Assembly: GCA_036490215.1 (NCBI GenBank)
Contig: DASXEH010000095.1
Span: 248,001 to 312,000 of the forward strand
Direction of reading: 5' to 3'
From: JASHSH01 sp036490215
GTDB lineage: Bacteria; Pseudomonadota; Alphaproteobacteria; Rhodospirillales; Magnetospirillaceae
Length of the DNA: 64,000 bases
The position numbers were made by a program, and so were the translations under genes. Each line of letters starts with the position of its first letter. The stretch's first letter is position 1. Below the pieces are notes generated by a model that searched no databases, was not told the origin of the DNA, and worked only from the letters and a program-made list of their open reading frames with translations. Positions 26,951 through 35,995 of this stretch are shown piece by piece.

Positions 26951-28030
26951 TTACTCGTGGTCGAAGGCGTTACGGGAAGCCGGCATCGAGGCGATGGTCG
27001 CTGTCGTCCTCTCCGCTGGTTCGAACACAACCTGCTTGCAGGAATCTCGGACGCGCAGTGTCGGCATCATGACTAGATGTACTGGATCCGTCGTTGCCTT
27101 GCGCGCAAGCCGGTCGAGCAATAGCCGGATGGCCGCGTGTCCGATCTCCGGGATCGGCTGGTTGACCGTCGTCATGCGCGGGGTGAAGGCGTTGGCCCAG
27201 CGAAAATCGTCGATCGACACGATTGAAACGTCGCGCGGACACTGCAGACCCAAATCGGCGATGGCCCGCATCACGCCGATCAGCATGTGATTGTTCGCGA
27301 CGAACAATGCGCTTGGCCGGTCTGACCGGGAGAGAAGCTCTTGGCTGACGGTGAACGCATCTTCCTCGCGGAAATTCCCATCGCGCACGAGGCGACCATC
27401 GTATTCGATGCCCTGCTGCTGTAGCGCCAGACGGTAGCCTTCCTCGCGCTCGCTCGCGACGGACAGGTGGCGGGGCCCGCCGATCATGCCGATGCGCCGA
27501 TGGCCAAATGCCAGAATGTGATTCATGGCCTGCGTCGCCGCCAGCACATTGTCGAGCATCACGCTGTCGAAGGGCAGCAGCGGCAACGCCCTGTCGACCA
27601 AAACAACGGGCATCCGCAGCCCATGCATCTCGGCCAGATCGTAATCGTCGGGGCGTCCGGTCGCCGCCAGAATCAGGCCTTCGACGCGATAGGTCCGCAT
27701 CAACTGCAGATACTCCCGTTCCTTCTGGAATTCCTGATTCGTGTCGCACAACAGGACCGAATAACCCTGCGTCTGCGCCGTCGCTTCGATCACCTGAGTG
27801 AGTTCCGTGAAGTAGGGGTTGGTGATGTCGCCGACAATGAGGCCGATCAGATGCGTCCGACCCTGCTTGAGGCTGCGGGCGATCGCGTCGGGCGCGTAGC
27901 CGAGTTCGCGCACGGCTGCGATCACCCGTTCCTTCAATTCCGGGCTGACGAACGCGGTACCGTTGAGTGTGGCGGAAACGGTAGCGGTGGACACGCCGGC
28001 ACGCGTGGCGACGTCCCTGATTGTCGGCAT
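26951..28030 (-). CDS. LacI-family transcriptional regulator
   Basis: 359 residues. N-terminal LacI HTH (TIRDVATRAGVSTATVSATLNG, about 3-24, hinge helix SPELKERVIAAVRELGY) and a periplasmic-binding-like sugar domain (LIGLIVGDITNPYFTELTQ). The C-terminal 25 residues extend beyond the usual end and are low in structure. It is divergent from the PhyH-HEAT gene and the ribose-type transporter and is the likely repressor of that module. Confidence 0.93.
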   Translation of the reverse strand: MPTIRDVATRAGVSTATVSATLNGTAFVSPELKERVIAAVRELGYAPDAIARSLKQGRTHLIGLIVGDITNPYFTELTQVIEATAQTQGYSVLLCDTNQEFQKEREYLQLMRTYRVEGLILAATGRPDDYDLAEMHGLRMPVVLVDRALPLLPFDSVMLDNVLAATQAMNHILAFGHRRIGMIGGPRHLSVASEREEGYRLALQQQGIEYDGRLVRDGNFREEDAFTVSQELLSRSDRPSALFVANNHMLIGVMRAIADLGLQCPRDVSIVSIDDFRWANAFTPRMTTVNQPIPEIGHAAIRLLLDRLARKATTDPVHLVMMPTLRVRDSCKQVVFEPAERTTATIASMPASRNAFDHE

Positions 28031-28130
28031 AGGCGAATATCATCCCTTTACGAGCCTGCCCCCCCCGGCACGACAGGGCGGAATTTCCTGTTGCATCTTT
28101 GTTGCCAGCAGTCTACTAGTTTCTCTCACC

Positions 28131-28140
28131 TTAACGTTTA
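28131..28140. promoter_or_regulatory. LacI-type operator candidate
   Basis: TTAACGTTTA is a near-perfect palindrome around a central CG, the common core of LacI/GalR-family operators. It lies 101 bases upstream of the LacI start and 154 bases upstream of the PhyH-HEAT start, in the shared divergent promoter region. Binding is inferred from type and position. Confidence 0.5.
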
Positions 28141-28293
28141 GCTACACGATAAGGTACAAGAAAACGGCCCTAAATCCTGTTGGCCATGGAACGCGCCTGA
28201 GACGTTGGCTTAAGCAGCCGGCGCTCTTAAGTCGTCGGGACGGCGGGGAACAGAGGCAAGGACGGCCGATTTAGCGGCTACAGGAGAGGAAAA

Positions 28294-29937
28294 ATGCAGA
28301 CGGCATCCGTTCCGGAATGGAAGTTCCAGCGCCAGTTCAACTATGTCGAGGGTGTCAGCACCGCTCGCAAGCGTCCCTCCGTGTTTGCTGACGATCCAGT
28401 GAAGCTGCTCTCCGCCGAGCAGATCACAAGCTTTCTAGCCAATGGCTGTCTGGTCCTGAACACCGACCTGCCGCCCGACTTTCACCAGGCGATGTTCGAA
28501 CGATTCAGCCAGCTCATCGGCGCCGACAACGACCACAACCCCGGCAACAACCTGTTGCCGGTGGTGCCGGAGCTGAATCGCGTATTCGAAGACGGTGTCG
28601 TGCGCGGAGCGCTAACCAGCATTCTTGGCCCCAACTACATGATGCATCCGCATCGGGTGCTGCATGACAACCCGCCCGGCAGCGATGCGCAGGTCTGGCA
28701 TCACGACAGCTACTGGGGCTACAAGCGCAAAGTTCATAATCATCGCCCTTGGTGGGTCATGATCATGTATTACCCGCAAAATATTTACGAAGAGATCGGG
28801 CCGACAGGCGTGATTCCGGGAAGCCAGTGCATTGCGCAGCGGCTCGACGGCATCGACCAGCTTGGCCGCGCGGCATCCGGGCCGACGGGCACCTGCATGC
28901 TGATTCACTACGATATCTGGCACCGTAAGATGAAGAACCTCACCAATTTGAAACGCTTCATGGTGAAGTTCGAATTCACGCGGATGGCTCCGCCGCAGGC
29001 CGGCGAATTCCATTTGGACGCCACGCCCTGGCAGCGTCCCGCGGATGCGCCCGCTTACGATATCGAGCCGATGTGGCGGGAGCAGTGGAACTGGCTGGCG
29101 GGGCGCAAGCCGGAGCGCTTCGCTCATTCGCTCGATGGCGAGTTGCAGCCGCTGTTGGCGAAGCTCGAGAGCAAGGCGGCCGCGGAGCGCGGAGCCGTGG
29201 CGAGGAGCCTTGCCAAGGCCGGCGCCGGCGCACGCGCCGCGCTTCCAGCGCTGATCGCCAGGCTGAACGATCCGTCCGAGCCGGTCGGACTCAACGCCGC
29301 CTATGCGCTGGCTGCCATCGGCAAGGATGCCGTGCCGGAACTGGTGCGCGCCATGCTGGACAATGATGGCGAGAATGTCGACGACGCGAGAGTCTTCATC
29401 GATGAAGGTCAGCACAGCGAAGTCGAGATGGTGGCGCGCAACGCCGCGCATGGGCTGGCCGCCATCGGCGCCGACGCCGTTCCCGCATTGTTGGGCTGCC
29501 TCGATCGGGCGGGGCCTCGCGTTCGGAAGTACGCCGTCTTCGCACTTGGAGAGAGCGGGGCCGACGGGCCTGATGTGGTCGCCGCACTGATCCGTTCCAC
29601 CAAGGACGCCGACCCGTATGTGAGAATCAACGCGGTCGAGGCGCTCGGTCTCAAGCACGCCACGCCGGAGGCGGTGCGGGCGCTGGCCGCCGCGCTGTCG
29701 GATGCGGACGACGAGGTGCGGTTCAACGCGGCGCTTGCCCTCGCGCGGGTCGGGCCGGATGCGGCAAGCGCGGTTCCCGCGCTCCGCGAGTCGCTGGCCG
29801 ACGGTAACCGCTATGTCGTTGGGTACGCGGTCGAGGCTCTGGAGCGGATTGGCACCCCGGAAGCGCTGGCGGCGTTGGTGCCGTTCCTGAAGCTCGCCCG
29901 GTATTGCCCGCTTACATCCATCAACAGCCTGTTCTGA
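28294..29937 (+). CDS. Phytanoyl-CoA dioxygenase (PhyH) fused to HEAT repeats
   Basis: 547 residues with GGAGAGG ahead of the ATG. Residues about 40-230 form a PhyH-type Fe(II)/2-oxoglutarate oxygenase: metal ligands His136 and Asp138 in WHHDSYWGY, distal His210 in YDIWHRKMK, and Arg221 as likely 2-oxoglutarate anchor. About 285-545 is a run of HEAT/PBS-lyase-like repeats (LPALIARLNDPSEPVGLNAAYALAAIG and several more). The oxygenase probably hydroxylates a small molecule or oxidatively cleaves it. The repeats may bind a partner. The gene heads a cluster with a ribose-type importer and is divergent from LacI. Confidence 0.88.
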   Translation: MQTASVPEWKFQRQFNYVEGVSTARKRPSVFADDPVKLLSAEQITSFLANGCLVLNTDLPPDFHQAMFERFSQLIGADNDHNPGNNLLPVVPELNRVFEDGVVRGALTSILGPNYMMHPHRVLHDNPPGSDAQVWHHDSYWGYKRKVHNHRPWWVMIMYYPQNIYEEIGPTGVIPGSQCIAQRLDGIDQLGRAASGPTGTCMLIHYDIWHRKMKNLTNLKRFMVKFEFTRMAPPQAGEFHLDATPWQRPADAPAYDIEPMWREQWNWLAGRKPERFAHSLDGELQPLLAKLESKAAAERGAVARSLAKAGAGARAALPALIARLNDPSEPVGLNAAYALAAIGKDAVPELVRAMLDNDGENVDDARVFIDEGQHSEVEMVARNAAHGLAAIGADAVPALLGCLDRAGPRVRKYAVFALGESGADGPDVVAALIRSTKDADPYVRINAVEALGLKHATPEAVRALAAALSDADDEVRFNAALALARVGPDAASAVPALRESLADGNRYVVGYAVEALERIGTPEALAALVPFLKLARYCPLTSINSLF

Positions 29938-29963
29938 TGAGGGGCCCCTTTGGAGTATCCCGT

Positions 29964-29982
29964 CCGGCGACCGTCTCGCCGG
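29964..29982 (+). terminator. Hairpin between PhyH-HEAT and binding-protein genes
   Basis: Arms CCGGCGA/TCGCCGG (7 bp) with a 5-base loop, 27 bases after the PhyH-HEAT stop. No T-run follows. It may separate or dampen transcription between the oxygenase and the transporter genes, which are 176 bases apart. Confidence 0.4.
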
Positions 29983-30113
29983 GCTGTGCCAAAAACCAGA
30001 AGGAACCCAATACGAATCTGCGTCGGCAGTAATTAGCGCCCCGCTTTGTCGCCGACCGCGACAGGCGTCTGTTGAGACTAAAAAAAACAACGCGACACAG
30101 GAGGAAACAAACA

Positions 30114-31106
30114 ATGACTCATTCCAAGATTCGTGCTCGGACTTCCATCGCCATCCTAGCTTTGGTCACCGCGGGTTTATTCAACTCCGCGACGACCATG
30201 GAAACATGGGCGGCGGATGCGGCGACTCAGGGCAAGACGATTTCTTTCGTGAACGGCATCGCGGGCAACGCCTTCTATGTGAGCATGGAGTGCGGCATCC
30301 GGTCCGAGGCGGCCAAATATGGTTTCAATGTCACCGCTCAAGGGCCGCAGCAATGGGATCCGGCGTTGCAGACGCCGATCGTCAACGGCGTGGTCGCGGC
30401 GCATCCCGCGGGATTGTTGATCGCGCCGACAGGCTCGAAGGCCCTGTTCGTCCCGATATCCGACGCCGCGAAAGCCGGAATCAAGGTCGCCTTGGTTGAC
30501 ACGACTCTCGACGACACCTCGCCCGCCATCACGGCCATCGCGACGGACAACACGGCCGGCGGCGCCGCCGCGGCCGATGCCTTGGCCAAGCTGATCGGCG
30601 AGAAGGGCAAGGTCATGTTGATCGCCTTCCAGGCCGGAGCCAGCACCTCGGACCAACGCCAGAAAGGGTTCGAGGCAGAGATCAAGAAATACCCGCATAT
30701 CGAATATGTCGGGTTCCAAATCTCCAACAGCAATCCTTCCAAAGCCGCCGCCGCCGTGGGGGCCACCTTGGCTTCGCATCCCGACCTGGCGGGTATCTTC
30801 GCCAATAACAATCAGTCGGCGGAGGGCGCCGCGACCGGACTGCGTAACGCGAACAAAGTCGGTGCGGTCAAGATGGTGGCGTTCGACGCGGATGAAGCCG
30901 AAGTCAAGCTGCTCACCGATGGTCTCTTGCAGGCGCTGATCGCGCAGCAACCTTATCAGATCGGCGTTGACGGCGTGGACGCCATCGCCAATTCCTTGAC
31001 GGGCAAGAGCGTGGAACGCGTGTTGACGACCGGCACCGTGACGGTCACCAAGGACAATCTGGAGCAGCCCGACGTTCAGAAGGCTTTGTACAAGAGCAAG
31101 TGCTGA
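30114..31106 (+). CDS. Sugar-type ABC substrate-binding protein (RbsB-like)
   Basis: 330 residues; ATG preceded by AGGAGG at good spacing. Signal peptide with hydrophobic core at about 10-24 and cleavage near WAADA. The mature protein follows the periplasmic-binding family 4 plan: ISFVNGIAGNAFYVSMECGI, IAPTGSKALFVP, VMLIAFQAGASTSDQRQKGF. It would bind a sugar or polyol-like ligand. The oddity is the hydrophobic VSMECGI pocket region; ligand unknown. Confidence 0.9.
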   Translation: MTHSKIRARTSIAILALVTAGLFNSATTMETWAADAATQGKTISFVNGIAGNAFYVSMECGIRSEAAKYGFNVTAQGPQQWDPALQTPIVNGVVAAHPAGLLIAPTGSKALFVPISDAAKAGIKVALVDTTLDDTSPAITAIATDNTAGGAAAADALAKLIGEKGKVMLIAFQAGASTSDQRQKGFEAEIKKYPHIEYVGFQISNSNPSKAAAAVGATLASHPDLAGIFANNNQSAEGAATGLRNANKVGAVKMVAFDADEAEVKLLTDGLLQALIAQQPYQIGVDGVDAIANSLTGKSVERVLTTGTVTVTKDNLEQPDVQKALYKSKC

Positions 31107-31183
31107 TTGTCGCTTGCGCCGGGCCGTGGGCGGGGCGATCCCTACCGCGGCTCGACGCTTGTGAAAGTCGCATCGATTGCGGG

Positions 31184-31199
31184 ACCGCCGCGCGGCGGT
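31184..31199 (+). repeat. Intercistronic hairpin after the binding-protein gene
   Basis: A perfect 16-base palindrome, stem ACCGCC/GGCGGT with GCGC loop, lies 78 bases after the binding-protein stop and 29 bases before the ATPase start. Such hairpins commonly stabilise the upstream mRNA so that the binding protein is made in excess. Confidence 0.45.
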
Positions 31200-31227
31200 T
31201 CTGTCCAAGGCTCGGTTTGCAAAGGTT

Positions 31228-31998
31228 ATGGGTATGTCAGATCTACCTCTCATCGAGGCTCGGGGCATTGTTCGCCACTTTGGCCATGTCCAGGCGCTGA
31301 AGGGAGCGGACTTCAGCGTCGGGCGCGGCGAGGTCGTCGCCCTCATCGGAGATAACGGCGCGGGCAAGAGCACGCTTGTGCGGATACTCTCCGGCACCGA
31401 CCGGCCCAATGACGGCGAAATTCGTGTGAATGGCCGGCTGGCGCATTTCAAGAGTCCCCAGGATGCTCGCGCCGCCGGAATCGAAACCGTCTACCAGGAT
31501 CTGGCGCTGGCTCCCGATCTCGACGCTTCCGCGAATGTGTTCCTCGGGCGCGAGATTTTGAAGTCGGGCCTGCTGGGACATCTGGGTGTCCTGGATACGG
31601 CGAGAATGCGGCGCGAGGCCGCCGTGGCCATGGAAAGGCTCGGTGTCGCGATTAATCTTTCCTCCGAGATATTCAAACTGTCCGGAGGGCAACGGCAAAG
31701 CGCTGCGGTCGCTCGCGCGGCCATGTGGGCGACGAGCGCCATCTTCATGGATGAGCCGACGGCCGCCCTCGGCGTGGTCCAAACCCTGGGCGTGCTCGAT
31801 CTCATCCGGCGGGTGCGCGATGCCGGTAAGGCCGTCGTTCTCATCAGCCACAATCTCCCTCAAGTTCTCGAAGTAGCGGACAGGATCATCGTTCTGCGAC
31901 TAGGCCGGACCGTCGGACAAGTCGCGGCCTCCGAGACCAATGTGGATGATCTCGTGAAGGCGATGACCTCGGGAGAATTGCGGAGCAAAGCAGCATGA
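31228..31998 (+). CDS. Sugar-type ABC ATP-binding protein, single domain
   Basis: 256 residues from ATG 31228 (ATG 31234 is the alternative). Walker A GDNGAGKST (41-49), signature LSGGQRQ, Walker B IFMDEPTAALG and H-loop SHNLP. It has only one ATPase domain, unlike the duplicated RbsA; this is the FrcA-like form that dimerises. It overlaps the permease start by 4 bases (ATGA). Confidence 0.92.
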   Translation: MGMSDLPLIEARGIVRHFGHVQALKGADFSVGRGEVVALIGDNGAGKSTLVRILSGTDRPNDGEIRVNGRLAHFKSPQDARAAGIETVYQDLALAPDLDASANVFLGREILKSGLLGHLGVLDTARMRREAAVAMERLGVAINLSSEIFKLSGGQRQSAAVARAAMWATSAIFMDEPTAALGVVQTLGVLDLIRRVRDAGKAVVLISHNLPQVLEVADRIIVLRLGRTVGQVAASETNVDDLVKAMTSGELRSKAA

Positions 31999-33047
31999 CC
32001 AAGTCGATTGCGCCCATGAATGGACTGACGGCCTCCGCCAACGCGCCGTTGGATATACAGCGGCCCAGCGCTTCGCCCGCGCGTCGGATCGGCGGCGTTC
32101 TCAGCAATCAGTCGACGGCACTGTTCATCGTTCTCGTCGTACTTGCCGCGTTCTTCTCGGCCATACGCCCCGACGCTTTCCCTCAGATCGCCAATGTCTT
32201 GAACATGGGCGCCGACGCCTCGATTCTGCTCATTCTCGCGGTAGGCAGCACGTTCGTTATCATAACGCGGGGCATCGATTTGTCGGTCAACGGCGTGCTC
32301 GTCTTCTCCGGTGTCATCGCGGCCAAGGCGATGGTAGCGATAGGAGGGGAAGGCCCATACGTTCTGCTCGTCGGCCTCGCCTGTGCGATCGCGGCGGGAG
32401 CGGCTTGGGGCCTGCTCAACGGCTTCCTGGTCGCGAAGGCCGGAATTCCGCCGCTGATCGTTACCCTTGGTACCCTGGGAATGTCGCTGGGATTCGCGCT
32501 GCTGATAACCGGGGGTGTGGACATCTCGGATGTCCCGGAAAGCCTTGTTCTGTCGGTGGGCTCGGGCCGCCTGGCTGGAATCCCCATTCTCGTGATCATC
32601 ACCGCCATCGTCGCCGTCGCTGGCGCGCTTATGCTCAGATTTACCCGCTTCGGCCGATACACATACGCTGCCGGATCGAATCCCGAAGCGTGCCGGCGAG
32701 CCAGCATCAATGTGACCGCCCATCTGATCAAGGTTTATTCGCTCGCCGGTGCGCTCGCCGGCGTCGGCGGTTATACCTCGTTGGCCCGGTTCGCGACGAC
32801 GACGCTTGGCGGCCATCTGACGGATAATCTTCAGGTGATCGCCGGCGTCGTGATCGGCGGGACCAGTTTGTTCGGCGGAGCGGGAGGCATGGTCGGCACC
32901 GTCCTTGGAATTATTATCCCGGTCGTGCTTCTCAACGGTTTTGTTGTGCTCGGCCTCCCGCCGTTCTGGCAACAGGTGGCTGTCGGAGCCGTGCTGATCG
33001 GTGCGGTTTACCTCGATCAACTGCGCAGGAAGACACGGGAACGTTAA
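31995..33047 (+). CDS. Sugar-type ABC permease (RbsC/FrcC-like)
   Basis: 350 residues from the ATGA overlap. A 35-residue cytoplasmic leader is followed by about nine helices of the BPD_transp_2 type; GIDLSVNGVLVFSG and the EAA-like region GSNPEACRRASINVT are typical. Together with the preceding two genes it makes a complete importer. It is the last intact cargo gene before the integrase. Confidence 0.92.
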   Translation: MTKSIAPMNGLTASANAPLDIQRPSASPARRIGGVLSNQSTALFIVLVVLAAFFSAIRPDAFPQIANVLNMGADASILLILAVGSTFVIITRGIDLSVNGVLVFSGVIAAKAMVAIGGEGPYVLLVGLACAIAAGAAWGLLNGFLVAKAGIPPLIVTLGTLGMSLGFALLITGGVDISDVPESLVLSVGSGRLAGIPILVIITAIVAVAGALMLRFTRFGRYTYAAGSNPEACRRASINVTAHLIKVYSLAGALAGVGGYTSLARFATTTLGGHLTDNLQVIAGVVIGGTSLFGGAGGMVGTVLGIIIPVVLLNGFVVLGLPPFWQQVAVGAVLIGAVYLDQLRRKTRER

Positions 33048-33236
33048 TCAGATTGTCGAGATGACGTGGGGTGTCCGGTCTCTTTCGTCGGGAGTCCGCT
33101 TGTGGCACTTCTCGGACTTGTCGGACCTTAGCGCGGACGCCCGCTTTTCTGTCGCTAACAGCGGTGTCGCGACTGTATACGAGAGTTATCACACGCCAAG
33201 TCGTGGCTCCTCTTCCTGACGCGGCTGTTTCGGTCT

Positions 33237-34564
33237 TTATCCCACAGACCGTTTTCTAGCCCTTAGCGGTACGACCGCGCCAAGTGATTGTCCCCCCAAT
33301 GCTGCCGCAATCCGCGCGGAAACTCTGTTGGCTGCGCGCCGGGCAGGATCGTTCCGTATGTGATAGATCGACGTCGACCGCGCATTCGCGTGTCCAAGGA
33401 TTGCGCCCGTCATGGCTAATGCTTCGCCGGTCGAGACGGCGATCGATCCAACGGTATGGCGTAGCGACTGAGGCGAAATGCCTGGAAGGCCCGCTCTTTC
33501 CACCACTCGAAACCAGACCTACTTTGTACCTTGATAGTGCCCATCGCCACGGACCGCCGGGAACACGAAGTCCGATCCTTTCTCTCGAGCGATGCCCTTC
33601 AAGAGCGTTTGTGCAGCAATACCCAAGGGCCGCACCGACTTGCCGGTCTTGGTGTCATCGAGAACGAGAAGGCCACGATCAAAGTCCACCTCGGACCATT
33701 TGAGTCCGGCGATTTCGTTGCGGCGACAGCCGGTGAGCGCCCACAGCCGCGCGATATTGGTGGCTTTCGAATTGAAGCCATCAGCATCCAACGATGAGAA
33801 CGCGGCGCCGAGCCGCTTGATCTCGGCCAGCGTCAGGTAGCGGTCTCGTCGATTGTCAGTCTTTCGTATGGCCGCCTTCGCGCAGGGATTGGCTGAAACA
33901 ATGCTCCGCCGAAGCGCAAAACTAAAAACGGCGGAGAGGTCGCGCACCACTTTGCGCGCGGCTCCTTCGCCTCCGCGCACGATGATTCTGGCCCTCGGCC
34001 CTTTCTTTTTATCCTTCGCAGTTTTTCCGGCTTCGACATCGCGAACGAACCGCTCAATCTCGCTTGCGCCGATCTCGGTAACCCGCTTATGACCGAGCAG
34101 GGGAACGGCATGATGCCGCAGGCGAGCCATGGTGTAGGTCTTCGTCCGCGGTTTCATCGGCTCGCCCTGCCGGAGTCCTCGCTGGATGTAGCATCCTTCC
34201 GCCTCGTAGAGGTCGATGAGGATCGAAACCGTCATCTCGCGCCGTTTTGCGGAGCGGTCCTGAGCCGAATCATCGCCCGTCATCGCGGCAGCTAGGAGCA
34301 GCCTGGCGCGTCGTCGGCCCTGTTCGACAGTTAGCGTGCCGAATCTCGCCCGATGGTCATGAATCGGCGTGGAGCGGTTCGGCCGCCACCATCGGCCCGG
34401 TATCGAACGACGAAGGTCTTTGTGCCGCTGGTCTCGATGCGTAAACCGAAACCCGCGAGTTTGGCGTTCCAGAGGTGATAACGGACCTCTTGGGCGGCCG
34501 CGCCGCGCGCAATGCGGTTCGTCAATCGAACGCTTGAACCCTTGGGGCGAAGGACGATCAGCAT
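33237..34564 (-). pseudogene. int: Tyrosine recombinase (phage/P4-type integrase), disrupted
   Basis: The reading runs from ATG 34564 to 33237, about 440 codons, but is broken. After the N-terminal arm-binding part (LWNAKLAGFGLRIETSGTK) a two-base insertion in the TCTC at 34344-34347 shifts the frame. An in-frame TAG at 33519-33521 then cuts the catalytic domain just before the C-terminal box. Arg of the first catalytic block is present (TGCRRNEIAGLKW), and the C-terminal box has GHANARSTSIY with Tyr. The conserved His of the H-x-x-R motif is Gln (QSLR). It lies beside the right att repeat. Confidence 0.88.
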
Positions 34565-34634
34565 AAGATATTGATAAAGTGCACTTCGTGATAGGGCGGC
34601 ATGCTACGTCCATACGGAAGTCAGGCAATCATGT

Positions 34635-34684
34635 AACCTTGCCAAGGTTGGAGTCGAGGGTTCGAATCCCTTCGCCCGCTCCAA
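34635..34684 (+). repeat. Right attachment repeat (attR), tRNA-Gly 3' fragment
   Basis: 50-base copy of tRNA-Gly positions 17940-17989 with one mismatch (A at 34652). It contains the anticodon arm, T-arm, 3' acceptor strand and CCA but no 5' half, so it is not a functional tRNA. It would be the original chromosomal 3' end displaced by integration. Confidence 0.9.
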
Positions 34685-34759
34685 TTCCCAAGATTGGAAA
34701 AACAAATCGCGGCGCCGGCCATTTGGCCAATGCCGCGACTGTCAGTTCGCGCGTCCGGT

Positions 34760-35995
34760 TTAGCCCAGCGGCGTCGCCGGTTCACTCTTAGCCAGGTTGA
34801 CGCCGCGCGCCTCGACGCCGAAGCCAGCCAACAGCGCGATCGCCACAGCCACGATGCCGATCACCAGCATCATTGGATAGCCGTAGTTGTTGTCGTTGCT
34901 CTCGGCGATGCCCGATTGCAGCGTCGCGTTGTAGGCCGCGATCAGATTGCCGAGCTGATACACCGTGCCGGGGAAGGTGCCGCGCGCCTCGGGCGGCGAC
35001 AATTCATTGAGATGTACAGGGATCACGCCCCACGCACCCTGAACGCTGATCTGCATCAGGAACGCACCGACAGCCAGCCAAACGGGATCGGACGGCAGGC
35101 CCCACAGCGGCAGAACCGGCAGCGCGATCAATGCGGCAATCACGATGGCACGGCGCCGGCCGATGCGCTGGCTGAGCGAACCGAAGATGATCCCGCCGAA
35201 GATCGCGCCGATATTCAGGATGACGGTGATGGTGCCGACGGTATGAGCGTCGAACTTGTGCTGCACGCGCAGGAACGTCGGATACAGATCCTGCGAGCCA
35301 TGGCTGAAGAAGTTGAACGCGGTCATCAGGACGATGGCGTAGAGAGCAATCTTCCAATGCCGCGCAATCACCGAGAAGGTACCGACCGGCTTCTCGTGCT
35401 TCCGTTCGGTCCAAACCGGCGACTCAGGCACGCCCATGCGCACGAAGAAAATCAGCAGCGCCGGCAACGCGCCCAGCATCAGCATGCCGCGCCAGCCGAT
35501 GATCGGGAACAGGAACCAGAAGGCCAACGAGGCCAGCAGATAACCGAAGGGATAACCGGCCTGCAGCAGGCCCGAGACGAAACCGCGCGCCTTGGCCGGA
35601 ATGGTCTCCATGGCCAGCGACGAGCCCACACCCCATTCACCGCCCATCGCCACGCCGAACAAGGTGCGCAGCACCAGCAGCATGGTCAGGCTCGACGAGA
35701 AGCCCGAGGCAAAACCGAGGGCGGAATAGACCAGTACGTCGATCATCAGCGCCGGGCGGCGGCCGACGCGATCGGCGAGGCGGCCGAACAGGAAAGCGCC
35801 CACCGGCCGCGCGGCCAAAGTGAGCAGCAGTGCGTAGGAGACGGCTTTGACATCGGTGCCGAATTCGGTGGCGATGTCCTTCAGCACGAAGACCATCAGG
35901 AAGAAATCGAAGGCGTCGAGGGTCCAGCCCAGGAAGGCCGCCGTCACCACGAATTTCTGCTGCCGCGTCCACCCCGAAAGCGCTTCGATCGCCAT
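34760..35995 (-). CDS. MFS transporter, sialate/lactate:H+ symporter type
   Basis: 411 residues from ATG 35995 with GGGAGG upstream. Twelve predicted helices. The opening WTLDAFDFFLMVFVL and the loop RLADRVGRRPALM are characteristic of the SHS-type carboxylate/sialate branch of the major facilitator family. The substrate is probably a small monocarboxylate or sugar acid. A longer open frame upstream contains Cys-rich non-family sequence and is not used. It is the first chromosomal gene right of the island. Confidence 0.88.
   Translation of the reverse strand: MAIEALSGWTRQQKFVVTAAFLGWTLDAFDFFLMVFVLKDIATEFGTDVKAVSYALLLTLAARPVGAFLFGRLADRVGRRPALMIDVLVYSALGFASGFSSSLTMLLVLRTLFGVAMGGEWGVGSSLAMETIPAKARGFVSGLLQAGYPFGYLLASLAFWFLFPIIGWRGMLMLGALPALLIFFVRMGVPESPVWTERKHEKPVGTFSVIARHWKIALYAIVLMTAFNFFSHGSQDLYPTFLRVQHKFDAHTVGTITVILNIGAIFGGIIFGSLSQRIGRRRAIVIAALIALPVLPLWGLPSDPVWLAVGAFLMQISVQGAWGVIPVHLNELSPPEARGTFPGTVYQLGNLIAAYNATLQSGIAESNDNNYGYPMMLVIGIVAVAIALLAGFGVEARGVNLAKSEPATPLG

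Larger units (their letters stand above)
17940..34684. mobile_element. tRNA-Gly-integrated genomic island, about 16.7 kb
   Basis: The boundaries are the 50-bp direct repeats at tRNA-Gly (17940-17989) and 34635-34684. A decayed P4/phage-type integrase gene lies immediately inside the right repeat, as expected. Cargo is metabolic: amidase with family-5 ABC transporter and XRE-cupin regulator; an ICMT-like gene; LacI regulator, PhyH-HEAT protein and a ribose-type ABC transporter. No replication, conjugation, capsid or toxin-antitoxin genes are seen, so the element is probably immobile now. Confidence 0.88.

Noticed and set aside
28612..30114. A 500-codon minus-strand open frame across the PhyH-HEAT gene
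   Set aside because: Shadow of the + strand gene, which has intact catalytic motifs and a strong ribosome binding site.
30177..31451. A 424-codon minus-strand open frame opposite the RbsB-like gene
   Set aside because: The binding protein on the + strand has signal peptide, family motifs and AGGAGG; the opposite frame has none.
33001..33219. Small + strand frame between the permease and integrase
   Set aside because: Overlaps the end of the permease, no ribosome binding site and no recognisable content; the region is treated as non-coding.
34635..34684. Possible second tRNA-Gly gene
   Set aside because: Only the 3' half is present, without acceptor 5' strand or D-arm; it is an attachment-site remnant.
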